From an uncultured Kordiimonas sp. (lineage in GTDB: Bacteria; Pseudomonadota; Alphaproteobacteria; Sphingomonadales; Kordiimonadaceae), in NCBI GenBank assembly GCA_947492375.1, contig CANLMI010000003.1:62001-126000 (forward strand): 64,000 nt of DNA, in the 5' to 3' direction. The notes under the pieces were generated by a model. That model worked only from the letters and a program-made list of their open reading frames with translations, was not told the origin of the DNA and did not search any database. Below, piece after piece: positions 27,314 through 35,788 of the stretch (positions are counted from its first letter, which is position 1; every line of letters starts with the position of its first letter). The position numbers and the translations under genes are program-made.

Positions 27314-28213
27314 TTATTTTTGACGGGTATTTTTTGCTGAAACAGCATTTGTGTATATACGTATTTTGTGGATTCGGCGCGGGTCGGCATCCAATACTTC
27401 AAAGTCATAGCCTGAACTATGGCGAATAATCTCTCCAATTTCAGGGATATGTCCTGCAAGCGAAAAAACAAGCCCTCCTAATGTATCGACATCCTCTTCT
27501 TTGTCATGAGGAAGAAGATCAGCACCCAGTGTCTCTTCTACAAGTTCAATTTCTGCTCTGGCATCCGCATCGTAATAACCGTCTGTACTGATGCTTATTT
27601 CAGGTTCCTGTTCCGTATCGTGTTCGTCTTCGATCTCGCCGACAATTTCTTCTACCATATCTTCTACAGTAACAAGACCGTCTGTACCGCCGTATTCATC
27701 AACGACAATGGCCATATGGGTTCTACTTGCGCGCATTTTGGCCAGCAGGTCGATAACTTTCATGGATGGAGGTACAAATAATACAGGGCGTTGAATGGTT
27801 TCAATCTTAAAGCTTTCACTGTTAGCGCCGTCCGCTATGGCCTTTAGCATATCTTTCACGTGTACCATGCCAATAACGTCATCGAGCGTTTCACGGTAAA
27901 CAGGCATTCTGGAATGAGCAGCTTCGGAAAAGACCTTTAACAACTCTTCAAATTCATTTTGTTGGTCAACTGCCGTTATATCAGCTCTGGGGACCATGAC
28001 ATCATTAACACGCAGTTCCCCGTATTCGAGAATGTTGAACAGCATGGTGCGCTCTTCGACACCAAGTGCAGGCGCCCGTGTTTCTTCTTCATGTTCTTCG
28101 ATCGCTTCTTCGAGGCTTTCCCGTAAACTTGTTTCAACTGGTTTTCCGGTAAGGGTTCTTTTTAGCGATGCGAAAAAACCTAAATTTTCTGATCGATTTT
28201 TTGTGTCAGTCAC
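27314..28213 (-). CDS. CorC/HlyC-family CBS-pair protein
   Basis: A 299-residue cytoplasmic protein with a short N-terminal region, a tandem CBS pair (VMVPRADITAVDQQNEFEELL through about 200; HSRMPVYRETLDDVIGMVHVKDML; THMAIVVDEYGGTDGLVTVEDMVEEIVGEIEDEHD) and a C-terminal CorC_HlyC transporter-associated domain (LGGLVFSLAGHIPEIGEII). CorC-type proteins are linked to Mg2+/Co2+ handling, though the mechanism is not settled. The start is GTG and overlaps the end of ybeY by 8 bp, giving tight coupling. Confidence 0.9.
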   Translation of the reverse strand: MTDTKNRSENLGFFASLKRTLTGKPVETSLRESLEEAIEEHEEETRAPALGVEERTMLFNILEYGELRVNDVMVPRADITAVDQQNEFEELLKVFSEAAHSRMPVYRETLDDVIGMVHVKDMLKAIADGANSESFKIETIQRPVLFVPPSMKVIDLLAKMRASRTHMAIVVDEYGGTDGLVTVEDMVEEIVGEIEDEHDTEQEPEISISTDGYYDADARAEIELVEETLGADLLPHDKEEDVDTLGGLVFSLAGHIPEIGEIIRHSSGYDFEVLDADPRRIHKIRIYTNAVSAKNTRQK

Positions 28214-28856
28214 TGTTTATCCCGTGAGTATAGTCCACATAAGGGTCGCGAATATTCAGTGTTGAGAGGATTTGACGCTCTCTATTTTCCATAATTTCCG
28301 CATCTTCATCATTGATATGATCATATCCAAGTAAATGCAATAAACCGTGAGTAACAAGATGTGTGAAGTGATCAGTGATCGGTTTATTTTGGTTTAATGC
28401 TTCAAAATCAATTGTTTCATAAGCAATAATTAAATCTCCGAGCATAAAAGGTGGCAGAGACACTTGTTGCTTTGGGGGGGACAGAAATATTTCAAGCTCT
28501 TGGTCATCAATGCCAGGAAATGACAAAATATTTGTTGGCTTGTCCTTACCCCTGTAATCCCGGTTATATTGCTGCACTGAATTGTTGTTACTGAGTACAA
28601 TCGATAGCTCACAATTTGGGATATTCGAGACGGCATCAATGTCTAATTCTGTTAAGAGAACTGCTGACAAGGTCTTTTCGATTATTAAACCCCATTGTTG
28701 ATGTGGTATCCAGCCAGATTGATTTCCCAACTCTGTGGTATGCCCCGGATGTTCCGGTGAATGGATCTCTATGTCAACGTTTAATCCGCCTATGTTTAGG
28801 CTAACGTTTTCCTGAGAAGCAGGAGCTGAGTCACAAGAAAAATCGGGGTCATTCAT
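28206..28856 (-). CDS. ybeY: Endoribonuclease YbeY (rRNA maturation)
   Basis: Metal-dependent endoribonuclease for 16S 3'-end processing and 70S quality control; 216 residues. The zinc site is in FTHLVTHGLLHLLGYDHINDEDAEIMENRE (three His, about 165-178). The conserved LSIVLSNNNSVQQYNRDYRGKDKPTNILSFP block is at about 85-115. The family is usually about 155-170 residues; this one has an N-terminal extension of about 30 residues (polar, two Ser/Ala-rich stretches) before the DIEIHSP strand. No other Met start is available before the core. It lies 11 bp after phoH. Confidence 0.93.
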   Translation of the reverse strand: MNDPDFSCDSAPASQENVSLNIGGLNVDIEIHSPEHPGHTTELGNQSGWIPHQQWGLIIEKTLSAVLLTELDIDAVSNIPNCELSIVLSNNNSVQQYNRDYRGKDKPTNILSFPGIDDQELEIFLSPPKQQVSLPPFMLGDLIIAYETIDFEALNQNKPITDHFTHLVTHGLLHLLGYDHINDEDAEIMENRERQILSTLNIRDPYVDYTHGINSD

Positions 28857-28867
28857 GGTTGATATCT

Positions 28868-29914
28868 TTACGGATGGCCATCATCATCGTCGTAAGCATC
28901 TACAATACGCCCTACAAGAGGATGTCTAACCACATCCTTGTTTTGGAAGCGAGTAACAGCGATACCTTTAACATTACTCAGTAAATCTAGCGCATGAACA
29001 AGACCGGATTTCGTACCGCGCGGTAAATCAACCTGGCTTGGGTCACCGCAAATTACCATTCGGCTATTTTCACCAAACCGCGTCAAAAACATCTTCATCT
29101 GCATTGGGGTGGTGTTTTGTGCTTCGTCTAATATCACGAATGCATTTGCAAGTGTTCTTCCACGCATGTAAGCGAGCGGTGCAATTTCAATTTGATTGCT
29201 GGCCAGGCGTTTTTCAACCTGTTCGGCTGGCATCATATCGTAAAGGGCATCATAAAGGGGGCGGAGGTATGGATCTACTTTATCCTTGAGGTCACCAGGA
29301 AGGAAGCCAAGGTTTTCCCCGGCTTCGACCGCAGGTCTGGATAGAATAATACGATCAATTTCTCCTGCCAGCATTCGAGCGACAGCCATAGCGACGGCAA
29401 GATAAGTTTTTCCTGTTCCGGCAGGCCCAACACCAAAAACCATTTCGGTTTTTGACAAGTTTGATATGTAATCAGCCTGCCCTGGTGATCTGGGCATAAT
29501 CACGCGGTTACGTGTCGTGATCTTCATATCTTTTGAGAGAGATGAGGTTTCCATATGATTTGTGATTCTATTGGATGATGGCGCTTCTGTCTGTGTGTCA
29601 GAAGGGATGCCTTCTGCCATTCTTATAGCACCGTCAACAAGGCCAATATCGACCGTTTCGCCAGCTTTGGCTTGCTCGTATAATTCAGACAAAATATTTT
29701 CAGCTAAATGAGCGCGATCATTGTTCGCTTCTATCGCTATTCTATTGCCTCTGTTAATAAGAACAACACCAATTCGTTGTTCAATTCTGGCAAGGTTTCT
29801 GTCATGTTCCCCGAATACAATCGCCGCTAAGCGATTATCATCAAACTCTATCACTTTGCGATTATGATTTGATGGTTTCTTTTTGTCCCGGTTAGGGCGC
29901 TCTTTAGCGTACAT
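28868..29914 (-). CDS. PhoH-family ATPase (YbeZ type)
   Basis: P-loop NTPase of about 348 residues. Walker A is GVGPAGTGKTYLAVA (about 163-177) and Walker B AFVILDEAQNTTPMQMKMFLTRFG (about 254-277). An N-terminal KH-like segment (RNLARIEQRIGVVLINRGNRIAIEA) precedes the ATPase. PhoH/YbeZ partners with YbeY in ribosomal RNA work in other bacteria, and the genes are adjacent here. The start is uncertain: ATG at 29914 is chosen, and TTG codons at 29920 or 29956 are alternatives. Confidence 0.92.
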   Translation of the reverse strand: MYAKERPNRDKKKPSNHNRKVIEFDDNRLAAIVFGEHDRNLARIEQRIGVVLINRGNRIAIEANNDRAHLAENILSELYEQAKAGETVDIGLVDGAIRMAEGIPSDTQTEAPSSNRITNHMETSSLSKDMKITTRNRVIMPRSPGQADYISNLSKTEMVFGVGPAGTGKTYLAVAMAVARMLAGEIDRIILSRPAVEAGENLGFLPGDLKDKVDPYLRPLYDALYDMMPAEQVEKRLASNQIEIAPLAYMRGRTLANAFVILDEAQNTTPMQMKMFLTRFGENSRMVICGDPSQVDLPRGTKSGLVHALDLLSNVKGIAVTRFQNKDVVRHPLVGRIVDAYDDDDGHP

Positions 29915-29999
29915 ATTCAAGTAACAGCTTTCTCCAGTATGCGGTGTTGTAAGCAATAAAATAAGTAATCAATCTATCATATGCTTTCATAGCCCGCAA

Positions 30000-31397
30000 T
30001 TAATGTCCAGCTAATTTGCCCTTTAAACTTCTTGGGCCTGCTTCAACTATTTCAACTTTGGCGAGTTTATTCATCATGTGACTAACTGCGTCGGATGAAT
30101 TGTTAGATTGCATGGTATTTGTTACATCTACATGAACGGCTTGAAGGTAGGGGCTTCGACCAACCAGTTGGCCAGCTTCTTTACCTTCTCGTTCGAGGAG
30201 CACATCCATTGTTTTTCCGACAGATTTGTTGTTGAAATTAATCTGTTGCTCGCCGAGAAGTGCCTGTAAGGCGGTTAAGCGCTCTGATTTAACATGCTCT
30301 TCAACTTGTGTGTTCATTACAGAAGCTGGTGTTCCCGGGCGAGGGCTATATTTGAAGCTATATGCCTGTGCGTAATCAACTTTACGTACAAGTTCCATTG
30401 TTGCTTCAAAGTCTTCATCGCTTTCCCCAGGGAAACCCACGATAAAATCGGACGAAAGGGCGATGTCTGGCCGTCCAACACGTAATTCATCGATAATTTC
30501 AAAATAGCGTTCAGCCGTATGCTTTCGGTTCATAGCCTCAAGAATTTTATCCGACCCGCTTTGTACCGGGAGGTGTAAATATGGCATGCATTGAGGGATG
30601 TCACGGTGTGCTGCAATGAGTTCACCGTCCATGTCTCTTGGGTGAGACGTGGTATAGCGAATGCGCTCTAGTCCGTCCAGGTCTGCCAACCTGCGGATTA
30701 GTTCGCCGAGTGATGCTGTTTTCCCGCTTGCTAAGTCACCGTGATAAGCGTTTACATTTTGGCCTAATAAGGTGATTTCAAGAACGCCTTTATTGATCAG
30801 GAGCTTCGCTTCATCAAGAATGTCTTGAACCGGGCGGCTATACTCTGCACCGCGTGTGTAAGGCACAACACAGAATGTACAGAATTTGTCGCAGCCTTCC
30901 TGCACCGTTAAAAATGCGGCAGGGCCTTCAAAATCGCTATCTTGGGGCAAGTGATCAAATTTTGTTTCTACTGGAAACTCTGTATCCAGTACACGTGATG
31001 ATCGCCGCCCTGATTGTCTTTGTTCTTCTGCTGATTTAAGCATATCGGGCAGGCGGTGATATGTTTGCGGGCCAAGCACAAGATCAATCGCCGGTGCCCG
31101 GCGCATCATTTCTGGGCCCTCTGCCTGTGCAACACAGCCAGCAACAGCGATATACATATCTTCACCACTGGCGGCTTTTGCCTCTTTAATCTGCCTGAGC
31201 CTGCCAATTTCAGAGTACACTTTTTCTGCTGCTTTTTCCCGGATGTGGCAGGTGTTTAACACAACAAGATTAGCTTCATCAGGAGTTTCAGATAGGCTGT
31301 AACCATGCGGCTTTAAAACATCAGCCATCCGCTTAGAATCATAAACATTCATTTGGCACCCGTAGGTCTTGATAAATAGCTTCTTGGTCAAGGCCAT
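30000..31397 (-). CDS. miaB: tRNA-2-methylthio-N6-dimethylallyladenosine synthase (MiaB)
   Basis: Radical-SAM methylthiotransferase modifying A37 of tRNAs that read codons starting with U; 465 residues. An N-terminal MTTase domain supplies three Fe-S cysteines ([23 protein letters not shown]). The radical SAM CxxxCxxC is in [18 protein letters not shown] (about 170-187). A TRAM domain ends the protein ([26 protein letters not shown], about 385-430). It lies just upstream of phoH with an 85-bp gap. Confidence 0.97.
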   Translation of the reverse strand: MALTKKLFIKTYGCQMNVYDSKRMADVLKPHGYSLSETPDEANLVVLNTCHIREKAAEKVYSEIGRLRQIKEAKAASGEDMYIAVAGCVAQAEGPEMMRRAPAIDLVLGPQTYHRLPDMLKSAEEQRQSGRRSSRVLDTEFPVETKFDHLPQDSDFEGPAAFLTVQEGCDKFCTFCVVPYTRGAEYSRPVQDILDEAKLLINKGVLEITLLGQNVNAYHGDLASGKTASLGELIRRLADLDGLERIRYTTSHPRDMDGELIAAHRDIPQCMPYLHLPVQSGSDKILEAMNRKHTAERYFEIIDELRVGRPDIALSSDFIVGFPGESDEDFEATMELVRKVDYAQAYSFKYSPRPGTPASVMNTQVEEHVKSERLTALQALLGEQQINFNNKSVGKTMDVLLEREGKEAGQLVGRSPYLQAVHVDVTNTMQSNNSSDAVSHMMNKLAKVEIVEAGPRSLKGKLAGH

Positions 31398-31567
31398 ACT
31401 CCTTAGGCTTGCTCGGGATCATGCCCGTAAATTGATCATTTTTGTATAATTTACGCGCTTCTTACGCTATTTAATCATAAATCACCAGTCTAAATAATAT
31501 GTCTGATAAATGGTGTAGACGCACTAAGAGTAAAACTAATAGAAAATGCCCGGATACAGATTTTAAT

Positions 31568-32440
31568 CTAGGGGTTTTCTATATCATGCGAGCGTTTGCC
31601 CATCGAATATTCTGCCCGGTGAGCGCGTTCCAAACCTTCGCGTACCGCCTTCTCGCTGATTTGAGCAGCGTTTTTCCGTGACCCTACTTCTTCGAGGAGA
31701 ATAGGGGGATGATATTCGACAGTAGCAACAATTTTTGCCTTACCAAAGAACTGTTTCAGATGCAGAAGCAATTCCATATCTCCAATCCAGGCCACCCATG
31801 GTTTCTGAGATCTTACCAGTGGCATACCATTTACTTCTGTGTAAGACAGTGTAACTGGTTGAATGCATAGGCTTTCATCGAGATCATGGTTAGCCATTTC
31901 TGCGACAGAGAATAATGAAGATTTAAAAGGAGCAACCTGCATGCCATCAGTGGAGGTGCCTTCTGGAAATAGAATTAAGCTGTTACCTTCTTTTACCCGA
32001 TTGGTTAATTCATCGCGTTGCTTTACGCTGTCGCTACGTCTTGATCTGTTTATGAATAATGTTTTTTGAAGTGCACACACGCTCCCAATCATGCCCCATC
32101 CGGCGATTTCTGATTTTGCTACAAAACTGGCGTTTTTCAAGATGCCACCAAGCACAAGAATATCGACCCATGAAATATGATTAGAGACGTATAAGGTGGC
32201 TTTGTTCGTAGGTGGTGTACCTATTTCATGAATTTTAAGGCCTGTAATTCGGCAAGCGAGCCTGTGCCAGACACCAGCAAAAGACCACCAGTACTTCTTT
32301 GATAATCGAACCATTAAGAATTGAAGTGATAATACCGGAATTGACATACCCAGTATGAGAAAGGTGCGAAAAAGGCTTCGAAAAGTCCATCCTTTTCCAG
32401 TAACGCTTGACTTTAACCCTGCATACTCAACGCTCATCAC
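31568..32440 (-). CDS. plsC: 1-acyl-sn-glycerol-3-phosphate acyltransferase
   Basis: Makes phosphatidic acid from lysophosphatidic acid at the inner membrane; 290 residues. N-terminal hydrophobic segment at about 25-50. The acyltransferase block HX4D is in LYVSNHISWVDILVLGG (about 88-105), FINRSRRSD is the second block, and LILFPEGTSTDG (about 155-167) the third, followed by IQPVTLSYTEVNG. The C-terminus is basic. It sits between the Fur-family gene and miaB, as in other Alphaproteobacteria, with 14 bp to the fur stop. Confidence 0.92.
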   Translation of the reverse strand: MMSVEYAGLKSSVTGKGWTFRSLFRTFLILGMSIPVLSLQFLMVRLSKKYWWSFAGVWHRLACRITGLKIHEIGTPPTNKATLYVSNHISWVDILVLGGILKNASFVAKSEIAGWGMIGSVCALQKTLFINRSRRSDSVKQRDELTNRVKEGNSLILFPEGTSTDGMQVAPFKSSLFSVAEMANHDLDESLCIQPVTLSYTEVNGMPLVRSQKPWVAWIGDMELLLHLKQFFGKAKIVATVEYHPPILLEEVGSRKNAAQISEKAVREGLERAHRAEYSMGKRSHDIENP

Positions 32441-32454
32441 GGATACTCTTGATT

Positions 32455-32880
32455 TTAGTCCGTTTCGTCAAGCGGTACGCCGTAGAGTTCCATCCGGTGA
32501 TCAATGAGTTTAAAGCCTAGCTTGCGTGCGATTTCTTCTTGAAGTTTTTCAATTTCATCATTGTGGAATTCAAGCACTTCGCCAGTTTCAACATTGATTA
32601 AGTGATCGTGATGTTCATCGCTAACAGGTTCATAACGTGACCTGCCATCTCTAAAGTCATGCCGCTCTAAAATGCCTGCTTCTTCAAATAAACGTACAGT
32701 CCGGTATACGGTGGCTATGCTAATTCCAGAGTCAATAGATGTTGCCCGTCTGTAAACTTCATCAACATCTGGGTGGTCTGTCGCATCGCTTAAGACTCTG
32801 GCGATAACTCGTCTTTGGTCTGTCATGCGCATGCCTTTTTCGAGGCAGAGCGCTTCTATATCCTTTGAACTGTTAGGCAT
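32455..32880 (-). CDS. Fur-family metal regulator (Fur/Mur/Irr type)
   Basis: A 141-residue winged-helix repressor starting at the ATG at 32880 (MPNSSKDIEALC), five codons inside the longest frame. The DNA-binding part holds GMRMTDQRRVIARVL and DSGISIATVYRTVRLFEEAGILERHDF. The dimer/metal part has SDEHHDHLINVETGEVLEFHNDEIEKLQEEIARKLGFKLIDHRMELYGVPL. The C-terminal CxxC structural zinc pair of classical Fur is absent, as in alphaproteobacterial Fur/Mur proteins that respond to iron or manganese. Which metal applies cannot be read here. Confidence 0.88.
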   Translation of the reverse strand: MPNSSKDIEALCLEKGMRMTDQRRVIARVLSDATDHPDVDEVYRRATSIDSGISIATVYRTVRLFEEAGILERHDFRDGRSRYEPVSDEHHDHLINVETGEVLEFHNDEIEKLQEEIARKLGFKLIDHRMELYGVPLDETD

Positions 32881-33016
32881 ATGTATATATCCCATACTCT
32901 AATGGCTGATGCGAAATGGTTTGGCTTCATATGCCATAAGCAGCCTATTAGGGCAAGTTATCCTTCATCAAGGATTCGAGATATATACCCTATAAAGCTG
33001 ACTAAACCTCCGGGTT

Positions 33017-33421
33017 TTATTTGCCTCGGCCCAGACCAATTTTTTGCGCAAGTAAACGGCGTTGGTTTGCATAGTTTGGAGCAACCATTGGATAATCAGC
33101 AGGTAAGCCCCAGCGTTCTCTATATTCATCCGGCGTAAGGTCATACCGTGTCTTGATATGGCGTTTTAACATTTTGAGTTTCTTGCCGTCTTCCAAGCAA
33201 ATGATGAAATCAGGCGTGATCGATTTCTTGATGGGGACAGCAGGTTCCAGAATCTCTTTGTTCGCGGTATTGCCAATATGCAAATGTAGAAGAGTGTTAA
33301 AGACTTGTTCGATTAAGTTTGGTAGTTCACCAACAGCAACAGAATTATTAGCAACATGAGATGATACTATATCCACAGTTAGTGCCAATACTTCGTCTCT
33401 GTTAACTTGCTTGTCTTCCAT
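33017..33421 (-). CDS. MucR/Ros-family transcriptional regulator with degenerate zinc finger
   Basis: A Ros/MucR-type regulator of about 134 residues; MucR proteins are pleiotropic heterochromatin-like silencers of surface and virulence genes in Alphaproteobacteria. The zinc-finger-like region is PDFIICLEDGKKLKMLKRHIKTRYDLTPDEYRERWGLPADYPMVAPNYANQRRLLAQKIGLG. The second cysteine of the usual CxxC is Asp (CLED), and the THH-type His pair is reduced to RH...TRY, so a classical zinc site is lacking. The start is chosen at ATG 33421; ATG 33430 and 33451 are alternatives. Confidence 0.88.
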   Translation of the reverse strand: MEDKQVNRDEVLALTVDIVSSHVANNSVAVGELPNLIEQVFNTLLHLHIGNTANKEILEPAVPIKKSITPDFIICLEDGKKLKMLKRHIKTRYDLTPDEYRERWGLPADYPMVAPNYANQRRLLAQKIGLGRGK

Positions 33422-33532
33422 CGTTTTCATGTTCCAATTTAGTATGTACAATAATATACGTTGAAAATATACTTGATCTAAATCACAAGTATTATAAATT
33501 TACTTGTTTATTTTTAATCAGTAGTAATTCCA

Positions 33533-33835
33533 ATGCCATTATTGTCTTTCGACCAATTTATTGACCTCAGAGGTTTTCTTTGTCCAATGGCATTTGTCAA
33601 AGCGAGACTATTTCTCGACAAATGCGCCAACGAAGAAACGGCTGTTATTTTACTGGATCAGACAAAATCAAATGATCCATTGCCTCGGTCTATCGAAGCA
33701 CTTGGTCATGTAATACTATCTATTAATCACGTTGGCACTCTTGAGGAAATTCAAGAATTGTACCTACTTGATTCCAGCCTATTTCCTGAAGCAAGTTTAA
33801 ATCTATTACTAATAAAAGTTCAAGTAAAGAAGTAA
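33533..33835 (+). CDS. TusA/SirA-like sulfur-carrier family protein, atypical motif
   Basis: A 100-residue protein with the two-layer TusA-like fold: FIDLRGFLCPMAFVKARLFLDKCANEETAVILL, followed by polar residues and the second strand pair. The cysteine aligns with the catalytic Cys of TusA (CPxP), but the second proline is Ala (CPMA). Such variants occur in divergent family branches, so sulfur transfer is not assured. It is on the plus strand between mucR and rimI, convergent with rimI by 39 bp. Confidence 0.7.
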   Translation: MPLLSFDQFIDLRGFLCPMAFVKARLFLDKCANEETAVILLDQTKSNDPLPRSIEALGHVILSINHVGTLEEIQELYLLDSSLFPEASLNLLLIKVQVKK

Positions 33836-33874
33836 AAAAAAATAGTTTTGATATTATTTAAGTGCAATTCAAAG

Positions 33875-34360
33875 TTATATTTCTAACTTAAACGTTAAAG
33901 CATCAATCAGTTTTCTATCTAAAGTTTGATAATATTTACTTCGAACACCAATTTTTCTAAATTTGAACGTTTTGTACAAATGGATTGCCTTGATATTGTC
34001 TTCCCTAACTTCAAGAAATACTTTTTTAACTTTAAATAATCTTAATATTTTCAAGGTTTCGTATAAGAGAAATCGGCCATAGCCGAGTTGTTGGTAATGC
34101 GGGTCGAGGCCTAGAGTAATAACTTCAGCCTCAATATCGACTAACCTTATCATAACAAATCCATAAGGAACCTGATTCTCTTGCAGAAGAAAGCCGTGAA
34201 TAGACTCTGATGATAGTAACGATGTTACTTCGCTTTCACTCCAGCTTTTTTGCCCTATATTTTGGAAAGCTTTGTGGTGCAATGAAGCAAATATTTGAAC
34301 GGCGGGCGTGTTGGTAGCATTAACTTCAAACAAGGAAATTGTATTGGGTGTTTGGTTCAT
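33875..34360 (-). CDS. rimI: RimI-like ribosomal-protein-alanine N-acetyltransferase
   Basis: GNAT acetyltransferase of about 161 residues. Motif A: VITLGLDPHYQQLGYGRFLLYETL (about 78-101), then VKKVFLEVREDNIKAIHLYKTFKFRKIGVRSKYY, the RimI-type C-terminus. In E. coli RimI acetylates S18, and in other bacteria it can act on further proteins. The start is chosen at ATG 34360, 7 bp after tsaB; an upstream TTG would overlap tsaB by 11 bp. The tsaB-rimI pairing is conserved. Confidence 0.85.
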   Translation of the reverse strand: MNQTPNTISLFEVNATNTPAVQIFASLHHKAFQNIGQKSWSESEVTSLLSSESIHGFLLQENQVPYGFVMIRLVDIEAEVITLGLDPHYQQLGYGRFLLYETLKILRLFKVKKVFLEVREDNIKAIHLYKTFKFRKIGVRSKYYQTLDRKLIDALTFKLEI

Positions 34361-34367
34361 TAGCCGC

Positions 34368-35045
34368 TTATTTCCCAAGAACTGGAAATATTGATTTTGC
34401 TTTTGCGGCGTCTGGTGCTCGCAAATAATGCGGTGTAGCTGGATTTGTGATTTTATTAAGTGACTGCGCTAATGTGCCAAGTGTACTCATGTCGCAAGGT
34501 TCGCAATTGATGGTGCGTTCAGGTTTACCAGTGTTCTCGGCGAAAATCGCGGCGCCACTGCCGATAATCTGTATTGTCGGGTTTTCTTGATCAATCATTT
34601 GAGCAATATCAATATTTGGTAATGAAGCGGCGGTTGAAAGGCTTTTTAATGTTCCGTCATCAGACTTCATGAATTTCTGATGATAACTGGTTTCCCCCCG
34701 GCCAAGGATACATGCGTGAATAATGCCGGCCTCTTTTGCTTGTGATGCAAGGCATTCAAGGGCGCTTATTCCTACACACGGTACATTCAAACTAATGGCG
34801 AGCCCTCTCGCAACAGATAGCCCTATCCGTAACCCTGTGAATGTGCCTGGGCCAGTTATTACAGCTATCTTGTCGATATCCGCCCAATTTTTTTGTGCGT
34901 TACCTAGTATTCTTTCGATTGCGGGCAATAGTTTTTCCGCATGGCCGCGGCCAATATTTTCAGAGTAACATTCAAGGATAACACCGTTATTAACAAGGGC
35001 GGTCGAGCAATATGATTCACATGTATCTATGGTCAGAATAATCAT
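34368..35045 (-). CDS. tsaB: TsaB, tRNA t6A37 biosynthesis partner protein
   Basis: ASKHA-fold pseudo-glycoprotease of 225 residues needed with TsaC, TsaD and TsaE for N6-threonylcarbamoyl-A37. The N-terminal ATPase-like motif is TIDTCESYCSTAL (about 5-17). GPGTFTGLRIGLSVARGLA (about 65-83) is the family signature, followed by the SALECLASQA helix. The C-terminal half has diverged, as is usual for TsaB. It heads the tsaB-rimI pair, whose two genes are 7 bp apart. Confidence 0.92.
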   Translation of the reverse strand: MIILTIDTCESYCSTALVNNGVILECYSENIGRGHAEKLLPAIERILGNAQKNWADIDKIAVITGPGTFTGLRIGLSVARGLAISLNVPCVGISALECLASQAKEAGIIHACILGRGETSYHQKFMKSDDGTLKSLSTAASLPNIDIAQMIDQENPTIQIIGSGAAIFAENTGKPERTINCEPCDMSTLGTLAQSLNKITNPATPHYLRAPDAAKAKSIFPVLGK

Positions 35046-35087
35046 GATGAAACTAGTTTACTCCAGAGTTTATGGACTATGTGCCTA

Positions 35088-35678
35088 TTATAGTATCTTG
35101 GCAGCCTCATCAAATTTTAGTCGTGGGCTGCGAGGGAAAATACCTTCGGATGCCCCATACCCTATTGAGCAGATAAAGTTTGACTTTACCTTTGTATCCT
35201 TAAAAAATTCAGCATCAACGCCTGCGAGGTCAAAACCTGACATCGGCCCACAGTCTAATCCCAGGCTGCGGGCAGCCATCATCAGATATGCACCTTGTAA
35301 AGTTCCGTTTCTAAAAGCGGTGTCATATGCAACCTGCTCATCAGCAAACCAACTGGAGGCGCTCAGGTCATGCGGAAAAAGCTCGGGTAGTTTGGAGGCA
35401 AAGTCCATATCGAAACCGATAATGACACAAACCGGTGCTTCAATGACCTTTGGGACATTACTTTCCATTAGATAAGGTTTTAAACGCTCTTTTGCCTCAG
35501 GGCTTTTAAGGAACAAAAACCTGGCTGGTGAGCAATTAGCGCTTGTAGGTGCCATCTTTAGTAGGTCGTAAAGCTCTGTTATCTGCTCTTCGGATACAGG
35601 TTTGTCTGTCCATACATTTATTGATCGCGCTGTATTGAAAAGCTGATTCATTGACTGTTGGTTCAACTTATTTTTCAT
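35088..35678 (-). CDS. RutE/malonic semialdehyde reductase-like nitroreductase
   Basis: FMN nitroreductase-fold enzyme of 196 residues. The start at 35678 has GGAG 5 bp upstream; the longer upstream frame adds a hydrophobic stretch with no support. Motifs: FNTARSINVWTDKPVSEEQI, MAPTSANCSPARFLFL, GAYLMMAARSLGLDCGPMSGFD, FICSIGYGASEGIFPRSPR. The GYG...PRSPR end is the RutE/HadB pattern. In E. coli RutE reduces malonic semialdehyde in uracil breakdown. No rut genes lie nearby, so the substrate is open. Confidence 0.82.
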   Translation of the reverse strand: MKNKLNQQSMNQLFNTARSINVWTDKPVSEEQITELYDLLKMAPTSANCSPARFLFLKSPEAKERLKPYLMESNVPKVIEAPVCVIIGFDMDFASKLPELFPHDLSASSWFADEQVAYDTAFRNGTLQGAYLMMAARSLGLDCGPMSGFDLAGVDAEFFKDTKVKSNFICSIGYGASEGIFPRSPRLKFDEAAKIL

Positions 35679-35788
35679 ATTTAGCTCCATTTTATGGACA
35701 TTCGAGCAGAAAATTATCAATAATGTCGAAACTCTTGCCAGTTTGTTCACGCAATAGCAAGGGAGAACCTGTAAAGATATTGCGGTGA

